Source: Bacillota bacterium
GTDB lineage: Bacteria > Bacillota > Clostridia > Lachnospirales > Lachnospiraceae
NCBI GenBank assembly: GCA_023460575.1
Contig: JAEWPQ010000158.1
Coordinates: 1-10,576, forward strand
Reading direction: 5' to 3'
Length of the DNA stretch: 10,576 nucleotides
Positions 1 to 6,120 of this stretch are shown here, one piece after another. Position numbers and translations under genes: made by a program. The notes below the pieces were generated by a model, which did not search any database, was not told where the DNA came from, and was given only the letters and a program-made list of their open reading frames with translations. Position 1 is the first letter of the stretch; every line of letters starts with the position of its first letter.

Positions 1-722
1 ATTATGGCCTTTACTCCGTGGTCATAAGCCCATTCAATTTCGTCCCGGCTTATCTGACATTTTCCCAGGGTAGAATTGGGTGATGCCTGTCCAATGCCAA
101 GCAAAATCACATCCAGATGATCGTAACTGTCAAGTACCGGCCTTACAGCCTTATTATTTTCCAGTTCATTTCTGGCTTCTTTATTGCTGATAATTAAAGG
201 CATATTCAGCAGCATGTATTTAGCCTGAAACCGGTTTGCAAAACGTTCACAATTCTGGTTCGCGTACCATTTCTCCCCTTCGAAGGATTGTCCCGCAATT
301 AAGGGGACAAATTGAAGCCGCTTGCAATTATAAATATTGGTATTAGCCGAACATGCCGCCACGGTACACCCTGCCGAAATACCGATCAGGTTCCCGTTTG
401 ATATATAATGAGTTAATGTGAAAGAAACGTTTTTTGCCAGCAGTTCCAGTTTCTCCGCCGTGTCTTTTCCGCTGCGGGTATCCACCACTAAGGCATCTTC
501 AATATGATAGCGTTGTTTCAAGGCAGCAGCCGCCCTTTCCTCTTCCGAAAAGGGATCATTAATCTGAAATGATATGATATTTTTCTGTTTTGCCTTTGAA
601 ATCAGTTTACTTACCTGGGGTCGCGAAATATATAGCTGCTCTGCAATTTCATTCTGGCTCAAATCCTGTAAATAGTACATTTTACAAATTTTTACTAACA
701 ACCTTAGTTCTTCGCTATCCAT
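1..722 (-). CDS. SorC-family sugar-responsive transcriptional regulator (C-terminus off left edge)
   Basis: The protein reads from an ATG at 722 towards the left edge without a stop; 240 complete codons are visible. Residues about 5-50 form a helix-turn-helix with the typical SorC pattern (LSQNEIAEQLYISRPQVSKL at 21-40, then isolated basic residues). From about residue 57 the sequence matches the SorC/DeoR sugar-binding effector domain, with features such as NLIGISAGCTVAA, FVPLIAGQ and LDVILLGIGQAS. Family members are usually around 310-320 residues, so roughly a quarter is missing at the left. They bind a phosphorylated sugar and control a neighbouring sugar uptake or catabolism operon; the target here probably lies off-window. 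The start is supported by AAAGGA 11 bases upstream and by a promoter behind it. The two nearer upstream ATGs are out of frame. The family is confident; the sugar is unknown. Confidence 0.88.
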   Translation of the reverse strand, partial: MDSEELRLLVKICKMYYLQDLSQNEIAEQLYISRPQVSKLISKAKQKNIISFQINDPFSEEERAAAALKQRYHIEDALVVDTRSGKDTAEKLELLAKNVSFTLTHYISNGNLIGISAGCTVAACSANTNIYNCKRLQFVPLIAGQSFEGEKWYANQNCERFANRFQAKYMLLNMPLIISNKEARNELENNKAVRPVLDSYDHLDVILLGIGQASPNSTLGKCQISRDEIEWAYDHGVKAI

Positions 723-744
723 ATTTCATTCATTCCTTTCTGAC

Positions 745-764
745 AGTATTAAGCGCTTATCACT
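745..764. promoter_or_regulatory. Palindromic operator candidate at the SorC transcription start
   Basis: The perfect 10-base palindrome TAAGCGCTTA (750-759) is flanked by outer arms AGT (745-747) and ACT (762-764), so 16 of 20 positions are symmetric. It lies just downstream of the TATAAT box and overlaps the predicted +1, the usual place for an autorepression site. The core resembles LacI/CcpA-type operators, but the match to a full catabolite-response element is poor on the right half. The binder could be the SorC protein itself or another sugar regulator. Confidence 0.5.
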
Positions 765-770
765 ATACAT

Positions 771-799
771 ATTATACAATAATTATTCTCAATATTCAA
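771..799 (-). promoter_or_regulatory. Sigma-A-type promoter of the SorC regulator
   Basis: On the minus strand TTGAAT (799-794) is followed after exactly 17 bases by a perfect TATAAT (776-771). The predicted start of transcription falls near 764, giving a leader of about 40 bases before the regulator ATG at 722. This is read directly from the sequence; activity is inferred. Confidence 0.7.
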
Positions 800-1302
800 T
801 TATTCTAATCACTTTGAACAAATGTTACTACTCAACAGGGGTAAAAAGCGAAAAGCATTGTTTTAAGAGATTATTTCTGGATAATTTTGGTAACATTGTA
901 CAATAACGCTGGTTTTTCAGTTTTATTTGTAGCAAATGTTCCGCTGGTGGTGGAAATTATGTTTTTTATGAGATGGGGTTAGTTGGATGGCGGGTTTACG
1001 AAAAAATGACGAACAGTATCGTAATAGTTACATTTTAATGGCCCGACTTCGATATTGTGTTAGATTAGTAACAGAATTGAGTATTCATTTACAAAACTGT
1101 CCGAACCATAATCTTACAGGATTCGGATTTGAATGTTTTCTTACTATCTATAAAATTGATAAAAAAGAATCTTTGAAATAAGGTAACTTTAATAGGGGGG
1201 AGCTGAGAAAGGGGGGGGAAGCATAAATCTGAGAATACAGCGAAACCTGTTTTTTAAAGAAATGCTTTTTCAAAGAATCTTTTAAATAATCAAATAAAAT
1301 AC
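800..1302. other. Gene-free spacer and xylanase leader region
   Basis: I find no convincing gene here. The stretch holds a short palindrome ATTGTACAAT (895-904), an 8-base direct repeat CAAATGTT (819-826 and 933-940), and two G runs (six G at 1195-1200, eight G at 1212-1219) inside the probable xylanase leader. A weak TTGTTT (858-863), 16 bases, GATAAT (880-885) could be a distal plus-strand promoter. The open frame at 987-1181 lacks a good ribosome site and a recognisable product. I see no match to a riboswitch class or tRNA. Confidence 0.5.
1129..1156 (+). promoter_or_regulatory. Candidate promoter of the GH10 xylanase
   Basis: TTGAAT (1129-1134), 16 bases, TAAAAT (1151-1156). Transcription would start near 1163, giving a leader of about 155 bases that carries both G runs. 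An upstream alternative exists at 858-885. Both are by-eye matches. Confidence 0.35.
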
Positions 1303-1316
1303 AAGGGGGTAGTTTA

Positions 1317-2477
1317 ATGAAAAGATCATTTACAAAAAGACTAGTAACAGTTATTTCTGCAATTGCACTTACAGTTTCATCATTAGGTGTTACCCAGGCA
1401 GCAACAGCCGACCAGACTTTATTAAATACATATGGGACCAAATTCCAAAGGTCAGGCACCTGTGTAACGTTAGCCCAGTTACAGAACGCTTCCACCTTAA
1501 ATCTGATTAAGCAAAGGTACAATAGTATCACGCTTGAAAATGAAATGAAGCCGGATGCGCTGCTTGGGGGTTCACCCACTCTGATCTCAGTGGCAGAAGC
1601 AAAATCCTTAGGATACTATATTCCAAGCGGCTATACGGAAGCAACCGTACCAAAAATCAATTTCAATACCGTAGACAAAGTATTGAAAATCTGTTATGAA
1701 AATGGTCTTGGAGTCCGGGCGCACACTCTGGTCTGGCATGGTCAGACTCCAACCTGGCTGTTCCGCGCAGGCTATAACACCAACGCAAATCATGTGGATC
1801 AAAATACAATGAATACACGTATGGAGTTTTACATAAAGACAGTGATGAATCACGTCTATCTAAGCAATTACGGCAGCGTTGTTTACGCATGGGATGTTGT
1901 AAATGAATATCTCCATTCTCCAGCCAATTCAGACTGGGTAAGAATTTATGGAAATGTTTCAACAAGTCCCCAATTTGTTAAAACTGCTTTCCGTTATGCC
2001 AATGAAACATTAAGTTATTTTAACCTTACTGACAAGGTTAGTTTATTCTATAACGATTATAATGAATATATGGAAGCAGGCAATATAATAAAACTGATTC
2101 AGTTTATAAATTCAGAAAAGAAATTATGCAACGGCGTAGGCGGACAGTCTCACCTTGAATCAACCTTCCCAAGTGCATCCTATTTCAAACAGGCCTATAC
2201 CGCATTTAAAAATGCAGGCTTAGAGATCCAGATTACAGAATTTGATGCCGGAGCCAATTCCGAACAGGAACAGGCCGCTTATGTATATGATGTTATGAAA
2301 GCAGTCTGCGAAGTGAAAAAGGAAGGCGGAAATATTACAGGCTTTACCTGGTGGGGAATGTCAGATGATGTCTCCTGGAGACGCGATAAGAGCCCGCTGC
2401 TTTTCTCAAATATGTGGACTCCAAAGGCTTCTTATTACAGAACGTTAGATGCATTTACTGATACATTTAATAAATAA
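1317..2477 (+). CDS. Secreted GH10 endo-1,4-beta-xylanase
   Basis: A 386-residue enzyme that cleaves internal beta-1,4 bonds of xylan outside the cell with retention of configuration. A Sec signal peptide is plain: positively charged start (KRSFTKR), hydrophobic core at about 9-25, likely cut after A28 or A31. The rest is a single GH10 barrel of ordinary length, with TLENEMKPD (72-80), RAHTLVWHGQTPTW (134-147), AWDVVNE with acid/base E197, LFYNDYNEY (243-251), GGQSHL (275-280), QITEFD with nucleophile E308, and the late TWWGMSDDVSW motif (344-354). All expected catalytic residues are present. There is no carbohydrate-binding module, dockerin or sorting motif, so it should be a free enzyme, unlike the CBM-bearing cellulases further right. 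The start is fixed by AAGGGGGT (1303-1310), six bases from the ATG. The gene stands alone between a long leader and a terminator. Confidence 0.95.
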   Translation: MKRSFTKRLVTVISAIALTVSSLGVTQAATADQTLLNTYGTKFQRSGTCVTLAQLQNASTLNLIKQRYNSITLENEMKPDALLGGSPTLISVAEAKSLGYYIPSGYTEATVPKINFNTVDKVLKICYENGLGVRAHTLVWHGQTPTWLFRAGYNTNANHVDQNTMNTRMEFYIKTVMNHVYLSNYGSVVYAWDVVNEYLHSPANSDWVRIYGNVSTSPQFVKTAFRYANETLSYFNLTDKVSLFYNDYNEYMEAGNIIKLIQFINSEKKLCNGVGGQSHLESTFPSASYFKQAYTAFKNAGLEIQITEFDAGANSEQEQAAYVYDVMKAVCEVKKEGGNITGFTWWGMSDDVSWRRDKSPLLFSNMWTPKASYYRTLDAFTDTFNK

Positions 2478-2513
2478 GGGGTAATACTTGAATTAAAGAA
2501 GGTTTATATCAGG

Positions 2514-2543
2514 AAAGGAGCACGGCTGGTCTGTGCTCTTTTT
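2514..2543 (+). terminator. Intrinsic terminator after the GH10 xylanase
   Basis: GAGCAC (2518-2523) pairs with GTGCTC (2533-2538). The stem extends outward by a G-T and several A-T pairs and inward by G-T and G-C, leaving a five-base loop (2526-2530). A run of five T follows at 2539-2543. It begins 36 bases after the xylanase stop and isolates that gene from the ATPase remnant. Confidence 0.82.
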
Positions 2544-2560
2544 CTGATACAGACAGGCTG

Positions 2561-3142
2561 GTGAGTAATTATTTTACTTTTAATGCTTATGGCTTCAATC
2601 CTGAAGGGGGAACTTTAAATTATCGTTTTTCCACCTATGATGATGTCTCTGAGCTAAGCAATGCCCTCACTCTGTCTAAAGGTGCAAAACGTTCTAAATC
2701 CAATTATTTTTTTCGTGCAGAAAGCTTTTTCAATGTGGCAACAAAAGCGGAAGATTATCGGGACAGCACCCCAAAAGAAATATATTATCAACAATTTGGC
2801 GGGAAATCTCTGCATGAACAATCTCATGGTGAAAGCTTTATACATTATTTTCAGTCTTTTTCTAATGAAGGATTATATCTGATGGATGAACCGGAAGCAG
2901 CCTTATCTCCCCAAAGGCAGCTGACTTTACTCATGCAAATTGTAAACCTGGCTAAACAGGGGGCGCAATTCATAATTGCTACTCATTCCCCAATATTACT
3001 GGGGATTCCAGACTCTGAAATAATGATATTTGATAATGATGGAATCAGCTTATGTAAATATGAAGATACTGAAAGTTATCAAGTGACTGAATTATTTATC
3101 AATCATAGACATGAGTTTTTAAACAGATTGCTGGGGGAATAA
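2561..3142 (+). pseudogene. AAA/ABC-like ATPase (COG3910 type) lacking its Walker A region
   Basis: The open frame gives up to 193 residues that match the C-terminal part of a small stand-alone predicted ATPase of the AAA_21/COG3910 kind (full proteins about 240-250 residues). Visible are the GFNPEGGT segment just after the normal P-loop region (11-18), FRAESFFNVAT (51-61), an ABC-like signature SHGES (88-92), Walker B with catalytic acid LYLMDEPEAALSP (105-117) and the switch histidine FIIATHSP (137-144). The first 50-60 residues, which carry the Walker A P-loop, are absent. Homology starts at about residue 9 (near 2585). The only nearby start is a GTG at 2561 with no convincing ribosome site, and a terminator lies directly upstream. 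It therefore probably cannot bind ATP and is likely unexpressed. The downstream reading frame is intact, suggesting recent decay. It converges on the XRE gene with a 29-base gap. Confidence 0.8.
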
Positions 3143-3171
3143 GAATCGGGTGGAAAATAAGGGCGGATTCA

Positions 3172-3843
3172 TTATATTAACATTCCTCCATGATAAAAGC
3201 ATTCATAAACCTTAATATTCTGGCAGAAAATTTCTTCGTAACCCTGAAACCACTCCATATCCCCAATTACCTTTGTTTTATATGTATATTCTCCGGATTG
3301 ATAAAATTCAGGACCTCTATAAGGTAATTCTTTTGTTGACACTCTTAAAGCTTCTTTTAAGAAATCACTGCTGAATCTCTCGTCTAAGTTTCTTCCAAAA
3401 TAGTTCATCGAATAAATTGCTTTTCCCTTTTTCCAGATAGCTTCCTCCCCAGAAAACTTCTCTCCACCCAGCCATGTATCATAATACTGATAATCCCCTT
3501 TTGTGTAAGTATAATCGTTTGAGCCAGGTCTTGACGCATTGCAGGTATCGGCATATCCCGCGTAAGTGTTTTTGATCGCCTCTAATTTAAAATCAATTAC
3601 TTCTTCCAAATCATTATCACAATTAGTCTCCATACAAACGCCACATTGATTATCTTTAACAAGATAATCAACCGTTATATGAAATATTTCACTTAATTGA
3701 ATCAGATTCATTATATCAGGGTATGACATACCTCTTTCCCATTTTGTGACTGCCTGACGTGATACGTTTAATTTTTCGGCTAAATCTTCCTGGGTGATTC
3801 CTTTGGATTTTCGAATAATCTGTAATTTGTCTGAGAAAGTCAT
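3172..3843 (-). CDS. XRE-family regulator with DUF5680-like C-terminal domain
   Basis: 223 residues. Residues 1-62 are a Cro/C1-type helix-turn-helix (ITQEDLAEKLNVSRQAVTKW at 16-35, then PDIMNLIQLSEIFHITVDYL). From about 85 to the end is a conserved domain I recognise as DUF5680, seen in XRE regulators of Firmicutes: KNTYAGYADTCNASRPGSND (91-110), YYDTWLGGEKFSGEEA, MNYFGR, ELPYRGPEFYQSGEYTYK, GDMEWFQGYEEI and a final YHGGM. The domain's function and ligand are unknown. Between the two parts is a cysteine cluster at 67, 70 and 75. GGAGGA lies seven bases before the ATG; an ATG two bases upstream is out of frame. The target is not evident. It follows PadR on the same strand with a 121-base gap and its own possible promoter. 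Confidence 0.85.
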   Translation of the reverse strand: MTFSDKLQIIRKSKGITQEDLAEKLNVSRQAVTKWERGMSYPDIMNLIQLSEIFHITVDYLVKDNQCGVCMETNCDNDLEEVIDFKLEAIKNTYAGYADTCNASRPGSNDYTYTKGDYQYYDTWLGGEKFSGEEAIWKKGKAIYSMNYFGRNLDERFSSDFLKEALRVSTKELPYRGPEFYQSGEYTYKTKVIGDMEWFQGYEEIFCQNIKVYECFYHGGMLI

Positions 3844-3880
3844 TCATTGATCCTCCATTTTCATAATTACTATCCAATAC

Positions 3881-3909
3881 AGAATACCATAAGAATCAGA
3901 ATTCAAAAA
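3881..3909 (-). promoter_or_regulatory. Possible extended -10 promoter of the XRE regulator
   Basis: On the minus strand TTTTTG (3909-3904), 17 bases, TATTCT (3886-3881), with TGG directly before the -10 box, giving an extended TGN element. The -35 box is weak. The predicted leader is about 30 bases to the ATG at 3843. Confidence 0.35.
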
Positions 3910-3964
3910 GCGATAGGTGGTTGCATAAAAGATATTATTAGTTACAAATTACCCGTTGCTGCCT

Positions 3965-4486
3965 TCATTGTTCTTTTATTGAATCTATCCATGTTTCAAT
4001 TGCCTGAACCAGAATAAATTGCTGCTGTAAAACAGCCATTCCGGTTTTGGGTATATCTGGAGACATTTCTTTTATATTAATATTATCTTGGAGATATGTT
4101 TTTAATACTGTTAAGTTATCTTCAATATTTTCTATGCATAATCTTTGTTTTTCTTTGGGCAAACTGTGTAAATTTACAATGACTGCATTAAAGTCTAAAA
4201 AAATATGAATCGGTTTACAAGACATCTCTATCATAAGTTTTTCAAATTCTTTTTCTCCTGCCGCAGTTAATGAGTAGACTGCTTTTTCAGGCATTTTTCC
4301 TTCTTTTATTGTGCTGCTGGTAATATAGCCTTTTTCTTCCAGCTGAATCACCTTTTTGTAAATTGAAGGTGTGCTGATCTTTACCCATTTAGAGATCTTA
4401 CGATAATCTACAAGTTTCTGAATATCATACGCACTCAAAGGTTTCTTTGTTAACATTCCAAGTACAATTAAATCAATCGCAGCCAT
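3965..4486 (-). CDS. PadR-family transcriptional regulator, divergent from a MATE pump
   Basis: 173 residues from the ATG at 4486. The N-terminal half is a PadR winged helix: IDLIVLGMLTKKPLSAYDIQ (4-23), then STPSIYKKVIQLEEKGYITS (39-58) as recognition helix and lead-in to the wing, and YSLTAAGEKEF as the wing exit. The second half is helical, resembling the coiled dimerisation arm of PadR proteins. PadR regulators usually repress an adjacent transporter or detoxification gene and are released by small aromatic or drug-like ligands. Here the natural target is the divergent MATE gene, 114 bases away start to start, with two palindromes between them. A longer reading from TTG at 4513 exists but would run through the ribosome site and into an operator, so I reject it. 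No terminator is evident before the XRE gene. Confidence 0.9.
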   Translation of the reverse strand: MAAIDLIVLGMLTKKPLSAYDIQKLVDYRKISKWVKISTPSIYKKVIQLEEKGYITSSTIKEGKMPEKAVYSLTAAGEKEFEKLMIEMSCKPIHIFLDFNAVIVNLHSLPKEKQRLCIENIEDNLTVLKTYLQDNINIKEMSPDIPKTGMAVLQQQFILVQAIETWIDSIKEQ

Positions 4487-4493
4487 ATATAGT

Positions 4494-4500
4494 CTCTCCT
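4494..4500 (-). promoter_or_regulatory. Ribosome binding site that fixes the PadR start
   Basis: AGGAGAG on the minus strand, preceded by a run of A; the AGGAG core ends nine bases before the ATG at 4486. This favours that ATG over the in-frame TTG at 4513, which lies on the far side of the site. Confidence 0.8.
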
Positions 4501-4510
4501 TTTTTGTTGA

Positions 4511-4538
4511 CAACTACTATAAATTATAGTACTATATT
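4511..4538. repeat. PadR operator candidate, copy 1 (28-base repeat)
   Basis: First of two 28-base direct repeats that differ at one base only. Each contains a 17-base palindrome, here TACTATAAATTATAGTA (4515-4531) centred on A4523. The one difference between the copies is the central base, which does not affect the symmetry. This copy covers the predicted -10 box of the padR promoter. Confidence 0.75.
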
Positions 4539-4546
4539 TTGAGCAA
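4516..4546 (-). promoter_or_regulatory. Predicted padR promoter
   Basis: On the minus strand TTGCTC (4546-4541), 19 bases, TATAGT (4521-4516). Its -35 box overlaps that of the MATE promoter, so the two promoters are back to back. The -10 box lies inside operator copy 1. The 19-base spacing is slightly long. Confidence 0.4.
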
Positions 4547-4568
4547 CACAACTACTATAATTTATAGT
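4539..4568 (+). promoter_or_regulatory. Predicted MATE promoter
   Basis: TTGAGC (4539-4544), 18 bases, TATAGT (4563-4568). The -10 box lies inside operator copy 2. The MATE ribosome site AGGAG (4588-4592) follows, eight bases before the ATG. Confidence 0.5.
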
Positions 4569-4576
4569 ACTATATT
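4549..4576. repeat. PadR operator candidate, copy 2 (28-base repeat)
   Basis: Second copy, 38 bases from the first in start-to-start distance. Its palindrome is TACTATAATTTATAGTA (4553-4569), centred on T4561. It covers the predicted -10 box of the MATE promoter. Tandem symmetric sites in a divergent spacer fit a dimeric repressor controlling both genes; the assignment to PadR is inferred from position. Confidence 0.75.
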
Positions 4577-4600
4577 ATATAGCAAAAAGGAGAGTATAAA

Positions 4601-5947
4601 ATGAACGAACGAAACAGAAAAATGGAGCTATTGGGAAGTGCGCCTATACAAAAAGCACTGTTTGCAATGGGTATTCCGACTATGATAGGCATGATGATTA
4701 ATGCATTATACAATTTAGTAGATGCGTACTTTGTCGGAGGTTTAGGAACAAGTGAAATGGGAGCCATTTCCGTTGTATATCCGCTGGGGCAAATTGTTGT
4801 TGGGTTAGGTTTATTATTTGGAAATGGAGCCGCTTCTTACATATCAAGATTATTAGGGCGTAACGATAAAGAAATGGCAAATAAAGTCGCCTGTACCGCT
4901 TTATTTAGCAGTATTTTTACAGGAGTCATTATTATTTTCATTTCTATCATGTTCTTAAAGCCTATTTTACATCTTTTGGGAGCAACTGACACTATATTAC
5001 CTTTCGCCGCAACCTATGCAAGTATCTATATTATTTCATGCATTTTCAGCGTCTTTAACGTAACAATGAATAATCTTATGACGAGCGAGGGGTCAGCAAA
5101 AATAACAATGTGTGCATTAATAGCAGGTGCTGTACTAAACATCATTTTAGATCCCATTTTTATATATTTTTTCCGTTGGGGCATAGCAGGTGCTGCAATT
5201 GCAACGGCAATTTCTCAAGTGTTTTCAACCGCAGTGTATTTGATATATGTAATTGGTAAAAAAAGCATATTCAATTTTAATATAAAGTATTGCAGTTTTT
5301 CAAAAGAGATTTTGTCTGAAATTTTTAAAATAGGTATTCCCACTTTGGCATTTCAGGCTTTAACCAGTTTATCTATATTACTTATCAATATACAGTCCCA
5401 AAATTATGGTGATTCAGTTATTGCTGGAATGGGAGCTGTTACAAGGCTTATTTCCATGGGAAGTCTTATGGTCTTTGGATTTATTAAAGGATTTCAGCCT
5501 ATTGCCGGTTATAGTTACGGGGCAAATAAATACGACCGGCTGCATGAGGCAATCAAAATTTCAATTATATGGTCAACGGGATTCTGTTTAATTTTTGGAG
5601 CTGCTATGGCATTATTTTCTGAATCTATTATTTCTATATTTACTTCTGGAGATGTTGAGATGATTCATGCAGGAACCAGGGCATTAAGAGCAAACGGAAT
5701 TTCATTTATTGCCTTTGGCTATTACACTGTCTATTCATCCCTGTTTCTTGCCTTAGGAAAAGGGAAAGAAGGATTTATTCTGGGAGCATGTCGACAAGGT
5801 TTCTGCTTTATTCCGATTATATTAATTTTACCAGGAATTTGGGGAATAAACGGTATTCTTTATGCACAGCCTGTGGCGGATGTTCTTTCTACTGTAGTTG
5901 CAGTATTGATGTCATTACGTCTTCGCAAGAAACTGAATTTAAAGTAA
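4601..5947 (+). CDS. MATE-family multidrug efflux pump (MepA-like)
   Basis: 448 residues, the usual length for the family, with two homologous halves and about twelve membrane helices. Conserved features include the first-half YNLVDAYFVGGLG (37-49) with the helix-1 acid D41, GNGAASYISRLLGR (74-87), MTSEGSAK (160-167), LNIILDPIFIY (179-189), and in the second half GFQPIAGYSYGA (297-308) and the late CRQG (397-400). The pattern is closest to the MepA-like branch of NorM/DinF transporters. Such pumps use sodium or proton gradients to export cationic drugs and other toxic organics through the inner membrane. The substrate cannot be read from the sequence. Its divergent PadR partner and shared operators imply ligand-induced expression. 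The frame is complete with no damage. Confidence 0.94.
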   Translation: MNERNRKMELLGSAPIQKALFAMGIPTMIGMMINALYNLVDAYFVGGLGTSEMGAISVVYPLGQIVVGLGLLFGNGAASYISRLLGRNDKEMANKVACTALFSSIFTGVIIIFISIMFLKPILHLLGATDTILPFAATYASIYIISCIFSVFNVTMNNLMTSEGSAKITMCALIAGAVLNIILDPIFIYFFRWGIAGAAIATAISQVFSTAVYLIYVIGKKSIFNFNIKYCSFSKEILSEIFKIGIPTLAFQALTSLSILLINIQSQNYGDSVIAGMGAVTRLISMGSLMVFGFIKGFQPIAGYSYGANKYDRLHEAIKISIIWSTGFCLIFGAAMALFSESIISIFTSGDVEMIHAGTRALRANGISFIAFGYYTVYSSLFLALGKGKEGFILGACRQGFCFIPIILILPGIWGINGILYAQPVADVLSTVVAVLMSLRLRKKLNLK

Positions 5948-5993
5948 TTCAGTAAAAAAGTCAAGCAAGCAACAACTACATTGCGTTGGGATC

Positions 5994-6012
5994 GTGTGTC
6001 CGCCGGGCACAC
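5994..6012. other. Strong hairpin downstream of the MATE gene
   Basis: GTGTGTCC (5994-6001) and GGGCACAC (6005-6012) form an eight-pair stem (one G-T) around a GCC loop. CGTT (5984-5987) and AACG (6013-6016) can pair outside it across a six-base bulge. Neither side has a T run, so it is not a standard terminator; it may be an mRNA 3' stabiliser. Confidence 0.5.
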
Positions 6013-6021
6013 AACGAAATA

Positions 6022-6056
6022 AGGAGAGGAGCGCGTATGGGATGCACTCCTCTCCT
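6022..6056 (-). terminator. Probable terminator of the GH48-GH9 operon
   Basis: A perfect nine-pair stem, GGAGAGGAG (6023-6031) with CTCCTCTCC (6047-6055), extended by A6022-T6056 and, past one C-A mismatch, by inner pairs to a five-base loop (6037-6041). On the minus strand TTATTT follows, a modest U tract, so it fits best as the terminator about 65 bases after the GH9 stop. On the plus strand it might also stop MATE transcripts, but the following bases are A-rich. Confidence 0.6.
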
Positions 6057-6120
6057 ATAAAAATTCTTTACTTTATGGTTAATCGGATAGGATCAATGGA
6101 AACGAGCCCAACATAAACGT

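Noticed and set aside
987..1181. 64-residue plus-strand open frame before the xylanase
   Set aside because: No good ribosome site, no recognisable domain, and it overlaps the best xylanase promoter candidate; probably chance.
1148..1579. 143-residue minus-strand frame overlapping the xylanase start
   Set aside because: Antisense shadow of the leader and signal-peptide region, with no ribosome site or known motif.
4487..4513. Nine-residue longer PadR from a TTG at 4513
   Set aside because: It would translate through the AGGAGAG site and start inside the operator; the ATG at 4486 has correct spacing.
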